A model generated the notes under the pieces. It made no database searches, was not told the DNA's origin, and saw only the letters and a list, made by a program, of their open reading frames with translations. Positions 11,615 to 21,754 of a stretch of DNA of 64,000 nt are shown piece by piece. The translations under genes were made by a program, and so were the position numbers. Every line of letters begins with the position of its first letter. The first letter of the stretch is position 1. Source of the DNA: Dactylorhiza incarnata (Eukaryota > Streptophyta > Magnoliopsida > Asparagales > Orchidaceae); NCBI GenBank assembly GCA_033032865.1, contig JAWHQI010000028.1, positions 9,815,001 through 9,879,000 on the forward strand. The letters are read 5' to 3'.

Positions 11615-11890
11615 GGTCTAGCCCAGCTCTGATTGTTGAAAAGGAGTAGGTACTGGAGGCAAGGGAGTGGCCGTACCTGGTTATGAATGTACCGGAATCT
11701 ACATGCCCGGTAGATTTTTGGGTTAGGTTGGCTACTTGAAAGAAGACAATAGACATACTTAATGCAAATTACACATGGGCACACCACCGCTTCCGCTCAT
11801 TCAGTTTGTCCTCAAACTGAAGAGGTGAGAGGGGTGCACCATGCGGGAATGGACTTCTTTATCTCAGGATCGTTGCAAGCTGATACCATT
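11615..11890 (-). other. Element G leader and primer-binding site
   Basis: The minus strand reads AATGGTATCAGCTTGC at about 11875-11890, directly beside the LTR end. The first eight bases match the initiator-Met type primer site TGGTATCA and then diverge. Between this and the gag ATG there is noncoding leader. Confidence 0.65.
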
Positions 11891-12354
11891 TTTTAGACCC
11901 CCCCCCCCCCTGGAACACAAGACATGGCTGAGGGGAGTCTTATGCCCAGGACAGCCGCCTTGCGGAAGCACCAGCACACGAGCTAGCCTCCCCCACAAGA
12001 CGCCTATCCTGCCGGTCAAACCAACTGAACAACGCCAACCCATCAATAATAATAAAAAAATAAGAAGCCATAAATTCACATAAGTAAAGTTCCAAAAAAA
12101 GTACAAAAGACAAGAAGCTCCGCGAGCTCCTGCACAAGTATCAGAGTATCAAGCTAGATGCCTCAAGGGCTACATCTCAAACTGCGCTCACATCGGTCAC
12201 CGACGGTAGTGAGGGTATCGTAGTCTCCGGCCCTGCCGTCCTGTCCTGACTATCCTTCTCCAGCACCGTGCGCGGCTGCCCCAGGGTGCGCTCCTAAAAA
12301 GAGGGGTGCAACAACCGTTAGTCATAAAGACTAAGTGGCTTCACATCCGGTCCC
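11891..12354 (-). repeat. Element G 5' LTR, fragment 1
   Basis: This aligns with 3907-4370 of the 3' LTR, including the C-run, AACACAAGAC and AGGGGAGTCTTATGCCCA. Element C interrupts it after the target bases GTCCC (12350-12354). The LTR end here is mutated (TTTTAGACC versus TGTAAGATC). Confidence 0.9.
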
Positions 12355-12597
12355 TGATGAGTCCTGATTATATACACCTTCATGGACTCATCCGGGCCAT
12401 TATTTAGTCAATATCACGCACTTTAGCCTTATTATAGTTTATAATTGATAACCCATGCTAGGTGCACATTTTGGCCCACTTTGGTGTGTTTTCGTGTTTA
12501 TTTCCTTTCATAGTACTCATATGTTGTTAAGTGCCACTTTCGGTGGCTAGTTTTGTGCTGGAATAGGAGGCGTGCAAGTGTTTCCGGTGCAATTCTG

Positions 12598-12972
12598 CAC
12601 AGGAACACTGCGCACGATCACTTGTTCTAGTGCGCACGACCACCGGTCGTGCGCCACTGATCGTGCGCACTTAGCCCCTTTTTACGAGTTCTGTCTGGTG
12701 CAGTGCGCACGCCCATCAACTCCAGTGCGCACGACCACCGGTCGTGCGCCACTGTCCGTGCGCACTTAATAGTAATTTTATGAGTTCTGTCTCACCTATT
12801 GCGCACGACCACCGACGCTAGTGCGCACGATCAACGGTCGTGCGCCACTGGTCGTGCGAGCATTTTATTTTATAATTTCATCTCTTGCAGGTTCTGTCCA
12901 GGCAGTGCGCACGATCGCAGGATTCCAGTGCGCACGACCACTGGTCGTGCGCCAATGATCGTGCGCAGTGTT
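12598..12972. repeat. Palindrome array in C LTR (GCGCACGACC type)
   Basis: Three to four degenerate units of about 95-130 bp each hold near-perfect palindromes with arms GCGCACGACC and GGTCGTGCGC, separated by spacers such as GAGTTCTGTCT. The same array recurs in the 3' LTR (18342-18716) and, diverged, in elements A and B. Confidence 0.88.
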
Positions 12973-12984
12973 TAATCCAGCGCC

Positions 12985-12992
12985 TATTTAAG
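12985..12992 (+). promoter_or_regulatory. Element C LTR TATA box
   Basis: TATTTAAG follows the palindrome array by about 15 bp, with a repeat at 18729-18736. Elements A and B have TATAAAT or TATATAT in the same context (GCGCCTAT...), supporting its role as promoter core. Confidence 0.6.
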
Positions 12993-13863
12993 CGCCTGTT
13001 GCGATTTTAGGGCGGATTATTCATTCCGGGAGCGGGATTTCTGTTCCGTACGCCACCGACCGCCCCCTTGGATCGCCCCTACTTCATCTCCTACGCAAGG
13101 GGAAGCTTCCTCGGTCCATTCCTAGACATCCTCCATCGCCCGTGAGTGTTCTCCATCATCCGCAAGCCTCCAAGCAATCATTTTCGCTTTCCGCCCGGTG
13201 AGAAGAAGAAGAGACCTTGAGTCGAAGACGACGGAGCACGTAGGGAGATTGTGACAGCCCTCTACGCCGGAAGCATCGTCCGCCCGAGTCCGGAGGTAGC
13301 CCGACAACCTACCATTCCGGCCGTGAACGGCCGCTAGTCTTCACCGCCGGTTATCTCCTTCCTCTTTCCTTGATTGTACCCCTTTGAATCTTTTACTAAA
13401 TGAATATTGTGATATTTACTTGATGAGAATGAATGTTTCTGTGTTCTTATTCATGGGTTGGTTGTGATTCACCACGTTCAAGCGCACTCACTCACACACG
13501 CACGCAAGGCGTTTGCTCCGTGTTGGCAAGAGCTAATGACGGCTGTGAAGAGGTGTTTGCGACCCTCACTCTCTCGCGCCTGAGTCCACTTCATTCGCCT
13601 CACGAAGCACGGCATCGCGGCCGTTGCATCCACCTCACGTTGCGAAGCGGTGTTCTCGACCCGCATCTCTTTTATTGTTGTTAAAATTAGGAAAACCAAC
13701 CAAAAACCCCTTGTTGTGTTTGTGAAACGCTTGTGTAACAATATTCACTGCACGATTCGATCACCCATCCTGCATTCCTCAAGAGACCGACATCCGGGGA
13801 ATTTATTCTCCACAATTATTACTTGACAGCGACCGGTGCACTTGCCGACGCGCATCAAGTTTT

Positions 13864-13881
13864 TGGCGCCGTTGCCGGGGA
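13864..13881 (+). other. Element C primer-binding site (tRNA-Asp)
   Basis: TGGCGCCGTTGCCGGGGA starts five bases after the LTR end. It is the known complement of the 3' end of plant tRNA-Asp, as used by Athila-type elements. Elements A and E carry the identical 18 bases. Confidence 0.85.
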
Positions 13882-13970
13882 ACGCAGGCGTGTATCGTCT
13901 TGTGTCGTGACTCTCGTTACACGAGCAGTTGTTTTTGATCTTTTCATTTTCTTCTTGTTGTTGACAGCGC

Positions 13971-16301
13971 ATGCAGAGGCAGATTGCAGGTGAACTTGCA
14001 CCTTTTGACCCAGAAATCGAACGAACCGCTCGCGCGCGAAGGCGTGCTGCGGCTCTGCAAGCAGCCATGGGTGATCATGTGAACCCGAATGATGCTGATG
14101 CGCGAGTGCACGATGAGGGGCAAAATCCGGCCACTGATGAACAGGAGGCGGAGAGACCTCGGCCTCGTACTATGAGAGATTATACCACCCCCACTGCTGG
14201 AAGCGTGTATCCGGGCTTTGGGCCCAATATCATGAACAATCAGTTTGAGATAAAGCCGGCGATCTTAAACATTATCCGAAACCATGCTCAGTTTTCGGGG
14301 ATGGCTAGCGAAGACCCGCATCTGCATCTGGCAGAATTCTCTGATATTTGCGGAACTTTCCGCTATGCGGGCATTGCTGATGACACAGTCAAACTGAGAC
14401 TGTTCCCCTTCTCCCTCCGTGATAAAGCAAAAGTATGGCTTCATTCCATCCCGCCCGGGACTGCTGCAACATGGGATGCCCTTGCATCCAAATTCCTGGC
14501 TAAATTCCACCCGGTGGATAAGATTGTAAGCTTGCGGCGTGAAATCGCCACATTTCGGCAGTTGGATCAAGAGACTCTTGCGGAAGCTTGGGAGCGCCTC
14601 AATGAACTCCTTCGCCGTTGCCCTGGCCACGAGCTCCAGCCATGGAATGTGGTTGAATTGTTCTACTTCGCGATCGAGCCCAATTATAGGGCAATGATCG
14701 ATGCTGCGGCCGGTGGTACCTTGATGAACCACACCCCTGAAGATGCCCTGCGGATTTTGCGTGACACTGCCTCCCACAGTACCTTCTGGACTGCAGGGAG
14801 AAACGCTCCAAGAAGCAGCCGAGGACTCTTCATGGTTGATTCTCTTCCTTCTCCGTCTCCATCTGCTGCCATCATTACTTGTGAAGGATGTGGAGGTGGA
14901 GGCCACCATGCTTACGAATGCTCGGGGAACCAAGTGGTAGGTGATTTCGTGCACTTATCTTTAAATGAATCTGTGAATTATGTTGGAAATCAGTCCAAGG
15001 GGGCGCCGTATAATAACACTTATAATCCGGGAGCGAGAAGTCATCCGAACTTCTCGTGGAATCCCAACACGCCCGGCCAACGATGGTCACCGGGGCAGCA
15101 TCAAAATGATGCTTACGCCTCCGGGAGCCAACCGAGGCCGCCACACCCGGATTACAACCAAGCACCCCCTACTCAAAAGAAGAGTAATTTAGAAGAAATG
15201 ATGGAAAAATTCATGCTTGTAGCTAACTCGAATATGGCAAACCAAACTGCATCTATGCGAAACTTGGAGACGCACTTGGGCCAATTGGCCCAAGCGCTAA
15301 CTGAGCGTTCGCAGGGGTCCCTTCCCAGTAATACGGAAAAGAATCCCATTGATCAAGGGAAAAGTTTGGGGGATGTGGTGGATGCCAATCCGAGTGAGCT
15401 GACAATCTCGTGTTCCATCAATCAGGTTGAAACAAAGGCTCTATGCGATTCCGGTTCCTCTCGCAATGTTATTGCGCTGCAAGATGTTGCGAAACTTCAA
15501 TTGGAGATTAACACAGAGGAAAAGAAATCGCTGATTCTCGCTAACGGCACCATTATTCAATCCGAGGGAGAGGTGAGAAACGTGGAAGTAATAGTTGAGG
15601 GGACAACTGTGGTCGCGGACTTTCAGGTGTTGGGCCCCCGGGAAAATCAATCCATCCCTATCTTGGGGGTGCCGTTCTTGAAAGAGAGCGGCGCCACCCT
15701 TGACTTTGCCACGGGGTGTGTCATCTTACCTAACACGGCGCTGCAGCCCATTCATCTCGAAGCTAGAGCCGACACATCCACTCCTCCCCCTCTTGTTATT
15801 TCTGATGAACTTCTGAGTTGTGCAGGGAAGACGCATTTCCAAGAAACAGGTAAAGGGGAAATGGAGGAGCTCAAATCTGATGAGGAGGAAGTGATTGACT
15901 TTCGGAAAGAATTCGACGCCGAGAAGGAGGATGACGGCTGTCCGGGAAATGATGATGTGGATTTAGTCAAGAATGCTGATTATTTTTCTTCTTGTGATGA
16001 ATCGTGTAATAAACTGTTTAAGCGTTCCGTCTCTTGGGCCGATCCGGTGGTCACAGTGACACCGGAAGTGACGCCACCTGATTCTAAGGAGGAAAAATCT
16101 GAGAGTTCACAACGGTGGCAATCTCCAACCGTCACCAAACTGAAAAAAGAAAAACTTCTGCGTGACGCTCGTGCTGCCGCTCTTCGTAGCAAGATGGCGG
16201 AGGTTAGGGGAGCATTGGGTAATACCAGTGCTGGCCCTAAAGCCTTCACCTCCCGCCTACATGCTACAGGAGATGCGCACCACAAGAGCGCTTTTAGTTG
16301 A
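13971..16301 (+). CDS. Gag-protease polyprotein of element C
   Basis: An intact 776-codon frame starts 90 bases after the primer site. Residues about 95-300 form a Retrotrans_gag capsid domain (for example KVWLHSIPPG, ATWDALASKFLAKF, ETLAEAWERLNELLRRCP). A zinc knuckle CEGCGGGGHHAYEC (CX2CX4HX4C) lies at residues 304-317. A retropepsin-like domain has its active site CDSGSSRN with Asp at residue 493. The tail is acidic then Lys/Arg-rich and has no recognised domain. There is no RT after it. It would make particles that package element RNA and perhaps cleave themselves. The protease triad D-S-G is as expected. Being uninterrupted in a young insertion, it may still be functional. Start choice: first ATG after the primer site that covers the gag domain. 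Confidence 0.9.
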   Translation: MQRQIAGELAPFDPEIERTARARRRAAALQAAMGDHVNPNDADARVHDEGQNPATDEQEAERPRPRTMRDYTTPTAGSVYPGFGPNIMNNQFEIKPAILNIIRNHAQFSGMASEDPHLHLAEFSDICGTFRYAGIADDTVKLRLFPFSLRDKAKVWLHSIPPGTAATWDALASKFLAKFHPVDKIVSLRREIATFRQLDQETLAEAWERLNELLRRCPGHELQPWNVVELFYFAIEPNYRAMIDAAAGGTLMNHTPEDALRILRDTASHSTFWTAGRNAPRSSRGLFMVDSLPSPSPSAAIITCEGCGGGGHHAYECSGNQVVGDFVHLSLNESVNYVGNQSKGAPYNNTYNPGARSHPNFSWNPNTPGQRWSPGQHQNDAYASGSQPRPPHPDYNQAPPTQKKSNLEEMMEKFMLVANSNMANQTASMRNLETHLGQLAQALTERSQGSLPSNTEKNPIDQGKSLGDVVDANPSELTISCSINQVETKALCDSGSSRNVIALQDVAKLQLEINTEEKKSLILANGTIIQSEGEVRNVEVIVEGTTVVADFQVLGPRENQSIPILGVPFLKESGATLDFATGCVILPNTALQPIHLEARADTSTPPPLVISDELLSCAGKTHFQETGKGEMEELKSDEEEVIDFRKEFDAEKEDDGCPGNDDVDLVKNADYFSSCDESCNKLFKRSVSWADPVVTVTPEVTPPDSKEEKSESSQRWQSPTVTKLKKEKLLRDARAAALRSKMAEVRGALGNTSAGPKAFTSRLHATGDAHHKSAFS

Positions 16302-18085
16302 TGCGTGTTTTTAATTGCTGTAATGAACTATTTTTGAGTATGTCTTCTTAATTCCTGCACTCTTTATAAACAATGCTAATACAGGTATTTGGTCCAGCTT
16401 AAGGACGTTAAATGAAAGCGCTACTGGGAGACAACCCAGATTTCCGGTTTTTTTTTATATTTCCTTTTATCTAACCTTTCCTAGTTCAGTTTTTGTTTTT
16501 GCTTTTGTTGTTTTGAGTTTTGCTTGCAGGTTTTGTGTTCGATGGTGGATGCTGCGGATTGTCTTGATTTTAAACGCCATTCTTCTGGTATGCTCACGTG
16601 CTGAGCATTGGGTAACTTCTTCCCTAGCTTTCAATTTTGATTTTCACCGTCATATCATTATGTTGTATGGTTTTGATTAAGTCTGGGGGAGAGCCGTTTC
16701 TTTGTCACCCACTGCACATGCTCATCTCATTTGCATACTAGAAGTATTTTAATTTCAGTTAGTTAGTATCGTTCATCTTCACACACCACTTCACCCACTT
16801 GAGTGCGTGCTTTCTTTTGTGTTGTTCCGTTTAAACTAGTCTGGTCGGAAGGTGAAATAGGCTATTAACACAGGAATTATTATTTGGAGCGCAGTGTCGA
16901 CTCATGTAGTGTTCTAGTCGCTTCGCATGCTATAGTAGAATTTGCGTAGAATTAGATTTTCTTTATGCATTTAATTTATGTGCAGTATCTCTGTGTAAAT
17001 TTAGATTTAATGTACTCAAGTGGTGAATTCGAATGAAATTGATGATAACCCGGTGTTGTGTGTGTGCGGTCGCTAAACGTGTGTTGCTCGAGTCGGGAGG
17101 AAGGTTTATCTTTCTCGTGGGCTAAGAACTTGCCCCAAGCGACTCTTGAAGCATGGGTGAGAGCTACTTGTTGAGTCAAGCATGATGTAGGCCACCATTT
17201 GGCTAGTTTGAGCTTTGTTATTCCATGCCCCTTTCATTCGCCTTTGCAAGCCAAATTTGTGCCTACCATTTTTATGTTCAGCTCCTCTTCATCCACCAAA
17301 GCCTGAAGCCTATCCTACGCCCGCAACCAAAAAAATGTTTTAACTGTGCTCATAATTTCCAACTTGTGTGGTGTATGGTATCATTGTGTTTTGAAGAGAA
17401 AATATTGTCTATCCGCTGATTTTGAACCAACTGGAGGTTGCTTGAAAGAAGAAAAATATATAAAAGAAAAAAAAGAAGAGTATCCTGAAAATAATCCTCC
17501 CAAGCTAAAGAGAAAAATCTGTTGGTATGTGTAAAGTAGGCTGTGTGCACACCTGGTTTTCATGATAGGTCTGGGGGTGTGTCACACGAGCATAGTTGTT
17601 TGGTTTTGTAAGGTGCAGTGTGCCGTTGGCTCATTTGGGTTGCGTAGCCGTCATGTTTATCTTTGCATATCATTCCGTAACCTAAGCCCCGTTTTAATCC
17701 TATAAGTCCTACTGATTTGATTTGCGAGTTTGCTAGCGCCGTGGAGAGAGTGTGACCGGGCAAGCGTATGGTTCACGACGTTGATGGATTTCAGCGGAGT
17801 TATTCCTAAGCCCCGATCTTTTGCAACACCCGCCTCAGCGTCTCGTCACTTCCATACCGGGCATGATCGTCAAATTCTTCATAATTCACCCACTGAGTAC
17901 AATTAAATCTTTGAGTACGCTTTAGTACTTACGTAAATTAGTTAGCATAGCTAGAATCTTCTTCTACTAGAATTCCTACTCGCATGCGTATGTTACTTCG
18001 CACTGTACTCCCCTGCGTAATTCGCTATTTTAATTATCTTTTTCAACTTCCGCCGGATTCGTTTGCTCGGGACGCGCAAACAGTT
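16302..18085 (+). other. Element C 3' noncoding region with two internal purine tracts
   Basis: No gene is visible in this 1.8 kb. It aligns with the 3' region of A (for example 16535-16620 with 57265-57350, sharing GGATGCTGC, TTTAAACGCCA and CTTCTGGTATGCTCAC), so it is conserved between families whose ORFs differ. It carries AAGTCTGGGGGA at 16679-16690 and AGGTCTGGGGGTGTG at 17567-17581, copies of the terminal polypurine tract. Confidence 0.75.
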
Positions 18086-18098
18086 AAGTCTGGGGGTG
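18086..18098 (+). other. Element C terminal polypurine tract
   Basis: AAGTCTGGGGGTG directly abuts the 3' LTR start at 18099, the position where plus-strand DNA synthesis is primed. It is not fully purine (two pyrimidines near the start, one T near the end), as in the related elements A, B and E. Confidence 0.75.
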
Positions 18099-19601
18099 TG
18101 ATGAGTCCTGATTATATACACCTTCATGGACTCATCCGGGCCATTATTTAGTCAATATCACGCACTTTAGCCTTATTATAGTTTATAATTGATAACCCAT
18201 GCTAGGTGCACATTTTGGCCCACTTTGGTGTGTTTTCGTGTTTATTTCCTTTCATAGTACTCATATGTTGTTAAGTGCCACTTTCGGTGGCTAGTTTTGT
18301 GCTGGAATAGGAGGCGTGCAAGTGTTTCCGGTGCAATTCTGCACAGGAACACTGCGCACGATCACTTGTTCTAGTGCGCACGACCACCGGTCGTGCGCCA
18401 CTGATCGTGCGCACTTAGCCCCTTTTTACGAGTTCTGTCTGGTGCAGTGCGCACGCCCATCAACTCCAGTGCGCACGACCACCGGTCGTGCGCCACTGTC
18501 CGTGCGCACTTAATAGTAATTTTATGAGTTCTGTCTCACCTATTGCGCACGACCACCGACGCTAGTGCGCACGATCAACGGTCGTGCGCCACTGGTCGTG
18601 CGAGCATTTTATTTTATAATTTCATCTCTTGCAGGTTCTGTCCAGGCAGTGCGCACGATCGCAGGATTCCAGTGCGCACGACCACTGGTCGTGCGCCAAT
18701 GATCGTGCGCAGTGTTTAATCCAGCGCCTATTTAAGCGCCTGTTGCGATTTTAGGGCGGATTATTCATTCCGGGAGCGGGATTTCTGTTCCGTACGCCGC
18801 CGACCGCCCCCTTGGATCGCCCCTACTTCATCTCCTACGCAAGGGGAAGCTTCCTCGGTCCATTCCTAGACATCCTCCATCGCCCGTGAGTGTTCTCCAT
18901 CATCCGCAAGCCTCCAAGCAATCATTTTCGCTTTCCGCCCGGTGAGAAGAAGAAGAGACCTTGAGTCGAAGACGACGGAGCACGTAGGGAGATTGTGACA
19001 GCCCTCTACGCCGGAAGCATCGTCCGCCCGAGTCCGGAGGTAGCCCGACAACCTACCATTCCGGCCGTGAACGGCCGCTAGTCTTCACCGCCGGTTATCT
19101 CCTTCCTCTTTCCTTGATTGTACCCCTTTGAATCTTTTACTAAATGAATATTGTGATATTTACTTGATGAAAATGAATGTTTCTGTGTTCTTATTCATGG
19201 GTTGGTTGTGATTCACCACGTTCAAGCGCACTCACTCACACACGCACGCAAGGCGTTTGCTCCGTGTTGGCAAGAGCTAATGACGGCTGTGAAGAGGTGT
19301 TTGCGACCCTCACTCTCTCGCGCCTGAGTCCACTTCATTCGCCTCACGAAGCACGGCATCGCGGCCGTTGCATCCACCTCACGTTGCGAAGCGGTGTTCT
19401 CGACCCGCATCTCTTTTATTGTTGTTAAAATTAGGAAAACCAACCAAAAACCCCTTGTTGTGTTTGTGAAACGCTTGTGTAACAATATTCACTGCACGAT
19501 TCGATCACCCATCCTGCATTCCTCAAGAGACCGACATCCGGGGAATTTATTCTCCACAATTATTACTTGACAGCGACCGGTGCACTTGCCGACGCGCATC
19601 A
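18099..19601 (+). repeat. Element C 3' LTR
   Basis: This 1503-bp LTR starts TGATGAG and ends GCATCA, then the target copy GTCCC. It is nearly identical to 12355-13858. It holds the palindrome array and a TATA box at 18729-18736. Confidence 0.93.
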
Positions 19602-20259
19602 GTCCCCCGACGAATCCAAGGCACCGGGTGGTAAGAAAGGAATAAAAGATGCAATATAAGAAATAATATACAAAGCAGGTGACAGGAATGGTTGTTCATA
19701 TATGTCGGTTGTATAAGTACCCAAGTACTTGCAATAACTCTAACTAACCGGTACATAAATAACAGTGATTATATAAGCAAATGCTAGTAATAAGAAGCAC
19801 AACTAACGTATAAAAAGCAGCGTATCAAATGTATAAGAAGCACAACAAACAAGTAATATGGCAATGACAGAGTGTGAGCAAGTAGTGAAATAGCACAGAA
19901 GTGAGCAGTCATATCGTACCTTAACTTATATGAATGCCCATACAAACTTATAAGTTAAGGTTTCCAATTTGGGACCCATCATATAAAAGAGCCCATACTA
20001 ATTTATATGATGGACCCGATGCGGTGCAATGCTATGATTATGAAGGATGAATGCAATGCATAGATTATGAAGGATGAATGCAATGCAATGATTATGATAT
20101 GATGACTCACCCACGCATAATTGCTATGTCGACATAGACCTTTAGTTCTCGCTTTTTGAGGGGTAGCTAACCGCTCAGGCATCTCCCGTTGTGGCCAGAC
20201 GGAGACAGTGGGCCGAGCTCCTCCACTACTAGGAGGGTATGAACACTACCAGTCCTAGG
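19602..20259 (-). repeat. Element G 5' LTR, fragment 2
   Basis: After the C target duplication (19602-19606) the sequence continues the G LTR, aligning with 4373-5032 of the 3' LTR. It stops at CTAGG (20255-20259) where element D begins. Confidence 0.9.
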
Positions 20260-20340
20260 TGTTGGGAAAATGATTTATCTTAACCCCTAAAATGAGTAGA
20301 ATATTAATTCTAAGAATGAAAAATTAGGTTAAGTAAATAT

Positions 20341-20580
20341 GCGTCGAATAGTATTCGACGCAACGTCGAAAAGTAGTCGACGTTCCTCTCAGAATGAGTC
20401 GAAGTAATTCTAAACAGAATTCGACGCATCCTATGTCGACGTTACTCTGACTTCTAGTCGATGTATCTAGTGAAGTCGACGCACCTAATTCGACGCACCT
20501 TCCTTATTCTCCTCTCGACGCCCAGTCAGGATGAATTCAATGCTTACATCGAATAGTAATCGACGCACGTCGATTTATAT
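20341..20580. repeat. CGTCGA/TCGACG palindrome cluster in D LTR
   Basis: The first module has 10-bp arms GCGTCGAATA and TATTCGACGC around a single G (20341-20361). The second has 8-bp arms AACGTCGA and TCGACGTT around 7 bases (20362-20384). Weaker copies continue to about 20580. Two more clusters of the same kind lie inside D, at 23380-23596 and 32905-33062. Confidence 0.8.
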
Positions 20581-20850
20581 GTCAAATTCAAACACTCGCC
20601 AGACCTCTTTCCTTCTTTTTGTAGATCTGATTTATATGGAATGATATTATTCTTTTATAGCCGTTCTGAATCATTTTTTCCTTGTACCTGATTCTTGGCT
20701 AATTTGATTAAATTTATTTGGACATTATTTGAAATCAGAATTAGTTCTTTCCTTCTACAGAAATAAATATTATGGAAACATTTTCCTCTTTCTATTTCTC
20801 GGACTGTTAATTGATTTTCCTCCTATAGTATTATTTTGAATGAACAGAGC

Positions 20851-20858
20851 TATAAATA
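20851..20858 (+). promoter_or_regulatory. Element D LTR TATA box
   Basis: TATAAATA stands downstream of the palindrome cluster in the expected middle of the LTR. No transcript evidence is available. Confidence 0.55.
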
Positions 20859-21241
20859 AAGAGGAGGTCGGCAGAGAATGATAGTTGAGTGATCCACCAT
20901 ATACATTTGAAAAAGAGGAAGAGCTCCCAAGTGAAAAGAGAGAAAATTGAGAAATAGTGCTGCAGCAAAGATCAAGCTTTCTTCATCTCCTCCTTCTAAA
21001 GCCATTCTGCTGCAATTTCTGAAAGCTATCACTAAAAGAGAGAAAGGGCTACAATCTCCTTCTCACTATAGAAGAGAGATCATATTCACTATACTTGTGC
21101 TTCTAATCTTCTTGCTAGGAAGAAGATTCCCTCTTGCACATATTATTTTCTGTTCTTCTATTTCTTCTTCTCTTTCTTATTTCATTTTCAAATATTGTAA
21201 AAGAGTTTTTAGAATCTCTATTCAAAAAATTCAGTTGTACT

Positions 21242-21345
21242 GGTTCTAAGAGTCTCCTTGTCAAAAGACTCAGTTGGTTCTAAGAGTCTTCTTATCAAAA
21301 GACTCAGGCTGGTTCTAAGAGTCTCCTTATCCAAAGACTCAGTGC
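21242..21345. repeat. 34-35 bp direct repeats in D LTR
   Basis: GGTTCTAAGAGTCT recurs at 21242, 21276 and 21311. Each unit holds arms GAGTCT and AGACTC around about 10 bases, so each can fold into a short hairpin. They lie in the transcribed part downstream of the TATA box. Confidence 0.8.
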
Positions 21346-21505
21346 AAGATAGTGAATTCCTACCAAGGGGGTAGAAGAGTGGACTACCCAAAGTTTGGGG
21401 AACCACTATATTTCTTTGTGTTGTGCTGTGATTTTCTTCTTGCAATTTATTTCTTTACTTGCTTAATTCTTGTTGGTGTGTGGGAAGCTTGAATCTGAGA
21501 TTATT

Positions 21506-21564
<59 letters not shown>

Positions 21565-21646
21565 CACAAAGTATTTTTTAAATCTCTATTCACCCCCCCC
21601 CCCCCCCTCTAGAGAATTCTAGTGAGGTTAACTGTGCACTTTCAAT

Positions 21647-21658
21647 TGGTATCAGAGC
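21647..21658 (+). other. Element D primer-binding site (initiator tRNA-Met)
   Basis: TGGTATCAGAGC follows the LTR end after two bases, a full match to the plant initiator tRNA-Met 3' end used by copia elements. Confidence 0.9.
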
Positions 21659-21754
21659 GAGGTTGATCTAAAAAGGTTAACTCCTTGATCAAAAAGATCC
21701 TACCTCTTATATATATATATATATATATATATATTTAAAACTATATCTTTTCAC

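Larger units (their letters stand above)
12355..13858 (+). repeat. Element C 5' LTR
   Basis: This 1504-bp LTR aligns to the 3' LTR at a constant offset of 5744 until an extra A near 13800. Differences seen are A/G in GTACGCCRCCGACC, G/A in GATGRAAATG and the extra A. Palindromes built on GCGCACGACC lie just upstream of a TATA box at 12985. Short ORFs inside it are by-products. Confidence 0.93.
12355..19601 (+). mobile_element. Element C: non-autonomous LTR retrotransposon with gag-protease only
   Basis: C is complete, 7247 bp, flanked by the 5-bp duplication GTCCC (12350-12354 and 19602-19606). LTRs begin TGATGAG and end GCATCA. It has a tRNA-Asp primer site, one 776-codon ORF and three AAGTCTGGGGG-type purine tracts. 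There is no reverse transcriptase, RNase H or integrase. The LTRs differ by only two substitutions and one inserted A that I could find, so the insertion is recent. It sits in the old LTR of G. It matches the idea of a gag-bearing element mobilised in trans by an Athila-like partner. Confidence 0.93.
20260..21644 (+). repeat. Element D 5' LTR
   Basis: This 1385-bp LTR begins TGTTGGGAAAATG and ends CACTTTCA beside the primer site. It has a cluster of TCGACG palindromes (20341-20580), TATAAATA at 20851, three 34-35 bp GAGTCT/AGACTC hairpin repeats (21242-21345), an AT microsatellite (about 21511-21560) and a C-run (about 21592-21607). Confidence 0.9.

Noticed and set aside
12572..13741. Small ORFs in the C LTR, repeated at 18316-19485
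   Set aside because: They recur only because the LTR is duplicated. They cover promoter palindromes on both strands and have no domain.
13864..13881. Possible tRNA-Asp gene
   Set aside because: Only the 18-base complement of the tRNA 3' end is present, beside an LTR; there are no cloverleaf arms. It is a primer-binding site.
21511..21560. AT repeat as a functional site
   Set aside because: Ordinary microsatellite in the D LTR; nothing marks it as more.
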